Below, piece by piece: positions 58,415-64,000 of a stretch of 64,000 nucleotides of DNA. Both the position numbers and the translations under genes were made by a program. This stretch comes from Endocalyx cinctus. Lineage: Eukaryota > Ascomycota > Sordariomycetes > Amphisphaeriales > Apiosporaceae. A model generated the notes under the pieces. It was not told the DNA's origin, did not search any database, and worked only from the letters and a program-made list of their open reading frames with translations. Positions within the stretch are counted from its first letter, which is position 1. Each line of letters opens with the position of its first letter. Where the stretch lies: contig BCKC01000009.1 in assembly GCA_001600455.1 (NCBI GenBank), positions 1,364,001 to 1,428,000 on the forward strand, in the 5' to 3' direction.

Positions 58415-61089
58415 ATGCCTTTTAGACAAGAATTAGGCCATAACTTGGCCAAGTTTTTAAATATCAAATTAGAGGAACCAGAATCAGATCCGGTAACGAG
58501 AGGAGAGTCTGTTTTATCAATACAGACTGCCGATACCTTCATCGAACAACCACCCACCACTGCTGAGTTCCTTTCCGAGATCATTCCTTCTGGTCGGGAT
58601 ATATTAGACTATCTCTTATCCCTGTTCCCCTTTTTATCCTGGATCGGTTTCTATAACCTACAATGGTTTTTCGGCGATCTTGTAGCAGGTGAGAAACTCC
58701 GTCTTGCTTCTTTGAAGTCGAAACTAATGCGCTTCTCTAGGAATTACCATCGGTGCTGTTGTCGTGCCGCAAGGCATGGCATATGCCAAACTTGCCACGC
58801 TTCCTGTTGAGTTCGGTCTCTATTCATCATTCATGGGAGTCCTCATCTACTGGTTTTTCGCGACGTCTAAAGACATTACTATCGGGGTAAGATCATTTTC
58901 TATCACAAAAAAAAAAAAAAAACCTTAGCCTTACCTTATAATCACTTTCTAACTCGTTACTAGCCCGTTGCTGTCCTCTCGACTGTCACCGGTACGGTAG
59001 TGCAAAACGTTATCGCCGAGCTTCCGGAATATGAAGATACTCCGTGGGTCGTCGCATCTGCGCTCTCGTTGATTGCCGGCGCCATCGTCTTATTCCTCGG
59101 ATTGATACGTGTAGGATGGATTGTCGAAGTGATTCCCCTTGTCTCTCTTGCGGCCTTTATGACCGGCTCCGCTATCAGTATTGCTGCGGGACAAGTCCCC
59201 ACCTTACTCGGTATCGATGGCTTTTCGACGAGAGATGCAACATACCTTGTCATTATCAACACCTTGAAAGGCTTACCGAGGACGAAACTTGATGCGGCGA
59301 TAGGTCTGACGGCGCTCTTCTTGCTGTATTTCATCCGTTCCGGTTGCAGTTTGCTAGCCAAGAAGTTTCCGGCTCACCAGAAGATGTTCTTCTTCTTGAA
59401 CACACTCCGATCCGTCTTCGTTATTTTGTTATATACCTTGATCAGCTATTTGGCTAACAGGAACCATCGTTCGGACTCGTTATTCAAGATTCTTGGAAGC
59501 GTCCCACGAGGTAAACATTTCATCTTATCCCATCGCCTTTGTTTGAGTAACGCTGATCCAATTTTGAAATAGGTTTCCAGCATGCTGCAGTACCAACCGT
59601 AAATTCAAGACTTATCGGCGCTTTTGCTACTGATCTACCAGCAACTGTCATCGTTCTGCTCATCGAGCATATTGCTATCTCGAAATCTTTTGGTCGCGTA
59701 AACAATTACACGATCAACCCGTCACAGGAGATGGTTGCTATTGGCGTAACAGGTGTTCTCGGTCCATTCCTCGGTGGTTACCCAGCAACCGGGTCTTTCA
59801 GCCGTACTGCCATCAAGTCGAAGGCTGGTGTGAGAACACCCTTCGCCGGTGTGATAACGGCGCTCGTGGTGCTCCTGGCCATCTACGCCCTGACCGCCGT
59901 GTTCTTCTATATTCCCAACGCTGCGCTTGCGGGTGTCATCATCCACGCCGTCGGTGACCTTATCACCCCACCTGACACCGTCTATAAATTCTGGCGCGTA
60001 TCCCCACTGGAGCCTCTCATCTTCTTCATTGGTGTAATCGTCACCGTCTTCACCTCGATCGAGGATGGCATCTACACTACTATTACAATCTCGTTTGCGA
60101 TATTCCTTTTCCGCGTTCTGAGAGCTAAAGGCAGGTTCCTGGGCCGAGTCAAGGTTCACTCTGTGCTCGGCGATCATGTTATCGGCCACGACAACCGCCC
60201 CATGGGAGAATATGGAACGTTTAGTGATTTGAACGCCGCCGTGACTCCGACGACGCGTAACGTTTTCCTACCTATCGGTCACGGAGACGGCTCCAACCCA
60301 GACATTGGCGTCGACAGCCCGTATCCGGGTATTTTCATCTACCGTTTCTCCGAGGGCTTCAACTACCCCAGCGCCAGCAGCACCCTAGACTACCTCGTGA
60401 GCCACATCTTCGCCCACACGCAACGCACGACGCAAAACCAGTACAAGCGGCCGGGAGACCGACCGTGGAACGATCCCGGCCCGAAGAAGGGCGCAGAGGT
60501 ACGGGACGACCTGCCGGCGCTTAAAGCCGTCATCCTCGACTTCAGCACGGTGAACAACATCGACGTGACGTCGGTGCAGCAGCTGATTGACGTACGCAAC
60601 CAGCTAGATCGGTATACGACGCCCGACGTGGTCGACTGGCACATCGCCTGCCTCAACAACCGGTGGACCAAGCGCGCCCTCGTCTCGGCCGGCTTCGGAT
60701 ACCCGACGGCGCGGCCAGACGGCCACCACGCGCGCTGGCAGTCCATCTTCAGCATCGCCGAGATAGGTGGCGAGGACTCGGCCGCGGCAGCAGCCGAGCA
60801 CGACGCCACCGAGAAGGACCTCGAGCTTCAGAAGCAGCAGCAGAACCAGGTCATGGAGGAAGGCACCGCGGCCGCCTCGACCGCTTCGGCCGATTCGGTC
60901 GCCAAGAGCAAGTCCCCCGAGTTCAACAGGAAACCCGGCGAGCCCAGGAGGGTCGTCGTTCACGGTCTTAACCGTCCCCTCTTCCACATCGACCTCACCA
61001 GCGCGCTGCAGAGCGCCATCGCCAACGTTGAGGCTAGGACACGAACGCCGAGCGGGCCGGCGCCGAGGACGCCGGAGTCGGAGAATTAA
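58415..61089 (+). CDS. SulP-family sulfate permease with STAS domain
   Basis: Proton-coupled sulfate transporters of this family sit in the plasma membrane and supply sulfur assimilation. Four exons, 58415-58688, 58741-58886, 58964-59510 and 59573-61089, agree in phase and give 827 residues. The membrane domain includes FPFLSWIGFYNLQWFFGDLVAG, then the family hallmark GAVVVPQGMAYAKLATLPVE and GLYSSFMGVLIYWFFATSKD. Later segments are ALSLIAGAIVLFLGLIRVGW, GPFLGGYPATGSFSRTAIKS and IPNAALAGVIIHAVGDLI. The C-terminal STAS domain, about 590-760, includes AVILDFSTVNNIDVTSVQQL, with the conserved Asp/Ser-type loop. A glutamine-rich linker near the end is disordered. Fungal CYS-14/SUL transporters are the closest match in length and arrangement. 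ATG 58415 is the first ATG in frame with the conserved N-terminus. Confidence 0.94.
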
Positions 61090-62172
61090 TTGTGTACTTA
61101 AAGGGGTTGTGTTTATTTTATTATGATATATTTCATGAAGTATATAGATTTTTTTGTCCTTTATATACCTTTTAAGCGAATGAATGGATGAATGAACCAA
61201 TTTTTTTTTTGCACTGGCATTCTCAGAGTTTGTCTTCTATCTCAATCATATCGGCACATTGTTATAGTTCACCTAAAGTAATGGCGGGGGGGTATTATAG
61301 CCGTGTTGGTTCACCTAATCGTAATGTAAGGGAAGCCCTGCGGATGGATGAAGTCGTGGACTGAATATATCTGCGTTTATATCAGTCCATTTATTAAAAT
61401 CCTCTTGCCATATATATGATGTGTTTTTCTACAAGACCTAAAACTAAATGATACGAAAGCCATCTGGTGATGCCTTCAACGATAGCAAACTCCTTCTTTT
61501 GGCTTACCCTCTAAAATGAGAAAAAGTACTTCTTATTCCTCTACTGCCTACGTATATCCACGTGGATAACTATCAAACTCTAATGCCGCCTCTTTCCTAC
61601 TCTTACTATACGAACCCAGCTATATGCGTCCTTTCTCTTCTACGACTCTTTCTACGTACCTATGGGGCCGATGATGAATAAATAAATAAATAAATACATG
61701 ATGATATCACGACCTCCTATGCTCATATCTCCCTTCTCGATTTCTCCTTGGTAAGTCTTCTAGAAGGATTGGCGATCTATTCATGTACGTCCGTATATAC
61801 TCTTCGCTCTAGTTACTCTAGCCCTAGTAATGATATAACTACTTAGACAAACGCCACGTTTAGAGAAAAAAGCCTATGGATCTACGAAACTTAAAGGTTA
61901 GTTTATCAGCCCTATTTTAGCTCGCATCTCTACAGATGAGAAGAGAGACAGATAGATCCATTACTTAGATCTATGGATATGTAACAGAAGAATGACCTTT
62001 TTTTTTTCTTTTTCTTTTCTTCTGTTCTCATTCCTTTAGAGTACTCCCAACTACTAATTTATGATCTAGCCTAGCCTCGTCTCGAGAAGCTTCGTAAGAA
62101 TAGTAGCTTGCTTTCTTTTGCCTCGGGAATTTCATTTCTACTCTCCACCTATCAGTCGTATTCCCTCCCCCC

Positions 62173-62204
<32 letters not shown>

Positions 62205-64000
62205 CAAACAATTTCTCTTTGTCAAACAAAGAAGGAAGAAGAAGAAGAAGAAGAAGAAAGAAAAATCCAAGTTCAGTGTGAGAGAGAAGAAAAATTTTTC
62301 CACAACCACGTCACTCTCACACTCGCCCCTTGTTCTAAACCTAAGCTGCCGCGGACGGGGGATGCATTATTTTAGTGTCTCGTCGAACGATTCGAAATAT
62401 GCATACGACCTATCAGTATTATTGACATTTGAGAAAGACAATATGAAATGCTGTTTCTTTCTTTCCTTTTTTACTTTCTTTCTACCCTTGTATACTATAC
62501 CTCGTAATGTAATGTACGCACGTACGTACGTATATATGTATGTATGTGTATGCATGCATGTACTTGTATGTGTGATGATTTCTTTACCCTTCACCGCGAG
62601 ATAGCCAGGCAGCATGCCCGTTTGCCTCCCTTATGGGTTATATCCTTGGCATGAATTCGACCGCCGTCGCATCGCAGCGGTGAGAAAGAAGAATCGGTGT
62701 GCCAAAGCAAAAAAAAAAAAAAAAAAGCCAAACAAAAAAGTGATTAAAAATAATAATAAAAATAGTAATAGTAATAATGAGCTATGGCTTTTATATTAAG
62801 CCGTCTATCTGTCGATCTGACATGATGCATCAATTTTTACATTTGACGTATGGATCAGGACGAATGTGATATAAAAAATTTTATTCCTCCGTGATTCTTT
62901 TCTTCTTCATAGTCTTCAAGACGCCAAGTTACAAGGCATACACACGCACGCATCGCACCCCCGGATTCAACTATGATTTAGTCGTGTGGGCTGATTTGTG
63001 ATCCGCACTAGAGTATATATCTATGTATGCTCTACATAGTATTCTCGCTACTTTATATCTTGTGGCGATGACGAGGTTCTGGGGTGGTCTTTCAGCCAGC
63101 CACGCAGCCCAAGCCCGGTCGCTGCACCTTTTCGTATGACGCCACAACCGTTGCGCACGACCAGTGGGACGTCTGCAATGTAGCGTAGAATACCCAGCAA
63201 AAGAAAAGAAAGCAATGTATCGGATTTTCTTTACACGTGCGCTACAGAGTCGAATAAGGCGAAGAAGTGAGAGAGAGGGGAAAATAAGAAAAATAAGAAC
63301 AAAAAAACATAAAACGTAATATGCCAAGCCGAGGTAAAGATCCGATTGGATTCATAATGTGTTGACTGTGCTAATGGAATTACTTGATACCTTTTGAGAC
63401 CAGCGACTTTAGACTATCGCTGCGTTAAGAAGTAGATGCCGTGGGTCTTAAGGCTACATATCGGGGATGCATCTCGTTTGGTTTGTTTTTATTCTATGAT
63501 CCGGGGGTACGGTAGCCGGTGGCATTGAATGCTTGCTTCTTTTCGGGATGTATCTCCCGTAAGGAAAAAAGGAATTCTTCAGTTTAGCAAGGTATCCACC
63601 GCCTGACGAGGGTAGAAAAAGGGGGGATAGCAGCCCACTTCTTTTCTCTTATCATATGCAGCTCGCGAATGACATCCAACTACACCATAGGTCGGTCGTA
63701 AGCAGTCCGCAAACACAAAAGCATCTCTAACTCTGCGAAAAGCATACCTGCTTCCTTTTGCGCATTCGTGTTCGTGTTCGTACTTATATCTAAGTAGGTA
63801 GGCAAGACGGACAGTTTGGTGCGATAACAGCGACGATCATCCGCCGTACGGATAATGTTTAGAAAGAACGAAAATTCGATGATCAAATTGTCAATAAGGC
63901 AACGCAGAACCAATCAAGCTTCAAAGAGACGATGTACCTACGTCCGATCTAGGACGTCAAGCTGCCTGTGGGTACCTACATGATGGGTAAAACAACGTCG
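61090..64000. other. 2.9-kb terminal spacer without a supported gene
   Basis: Low-complexity rich: (AAAT) repeats at 61676-61695, microsatellites at 62171-62257, ACGT/ATGT alternations at 62517-62563 and a 19-nt A run at 62708-62726. A GC-richer island at 63060-63190 encodes an open minus-strand stretch but matches no family I know. The promoter or 5' exons of a gene beyond the right edge may lie in the last kilobase. Confidence 0.45.
62171..62257. repeat. Compound microsatellite (CT)n(GT)n plus (GAA)n
   Basis: CT repeats at 62172-62190 run directly into GT repeats at 62191-62204, and about 30 bp later GAA repeats occupy 62231-62257. A useful polymorphic marker. Confidence 0.95.

Noticed and set aside
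1..64000. CRISPR arrays, prophage, rRNA and tRNA genes
   Set aside because: No regularly spaced repeats, no phage modules, and no B-box/A-box pairing or rRNA segment noticed by eye; a covariance-model scan would be needed to exclude tRNAs rigorously.

Overview
The window looks like nuclear DNA of a filamentous ascomycete, most likely a Sordariomycete. Genes are spliced, with mostly short GT-AG introns of about 46-155 nt and CTAAC/CTAAT-type branch motifs. Every recognisable product is a fungal housekeeping or fungal cell-surface protein. The spacers are AT-rich and carry palindromic GTAGGTACCTAC-type sequence. A kinase resembling the Sordariomycete perithecium kinase PUK1 is present. Taxonomy is inferred from these traits only.

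Layout, left to right: a nucleoside hydrolase cut by the left edge (-); a RED-family spliceosomal protein (-) divergent from the translesion polymerase REV1 (+); an unrecognised five-exon fungal gene (-); a GPI-anchored serine/threonine-rich surface protein (+); PYM (-) divergent from QCR9 (+); the N-end-rule ubiquitin ligase UBR1 (+) convergent with a WDR5/Swd3-type COMPASS subunit (-); the phospholipase C ISC1 (+) convergent with a PUK1-like kinase (-); a nucleolar FKBP histone chaperone (-); a DJ-1/PfpI protein (-); a GT2 glycosyltransferase (-); a 5.5 kb gene-poor stretch; a THOC5-family protein (-) divergent from a PAQR/IZH membrane protein (+); a cysteine-rich GPI-type secreted protein (-); the TBC protein BUB2 (-); a gene-poor spacer; a SulP sulfate permease (+); and a 2.9 kb 3' spacer with microsatellites. 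There is no operon-like organisation, prophage, CRISPR array or recognisable transposon. Genes for RNA handling (RED, PYM, THOC5) and for chromatin and cell cycle (Swd3, FKBP, BUB2) recur, but nothing shows that they are co-regulated.

The most interesting signal is the kinase at 30927-33910 (minus). Its reading frame is otherwise intact over 972 codons. It is interrupted by exactly two TAG codons, each at a position where relatives have a conserved tryptophan (TGG): the D-W/W-W-S-L-G segment of the kinase domain and the I-P-W-D-R-L segment of the C-terminal extension. This matches the stop-codon-correcting A-to-I mRNA editing known for PUK1 in Fusarium, where UAG is edited to UGG during sexual development. 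Here one of the sites lies in a different place. Other points worth checking are a putative 27-nt intron, or a recoded TAA, in the unrecognised gene; a GC-AG intron plus an ATG-only first exon in QCR9; and an RS-rich N-terminus on the WDR5 homologue.

Exon coordinates were worked out by hand from splice signals, reading-phase agreement and family conservation.
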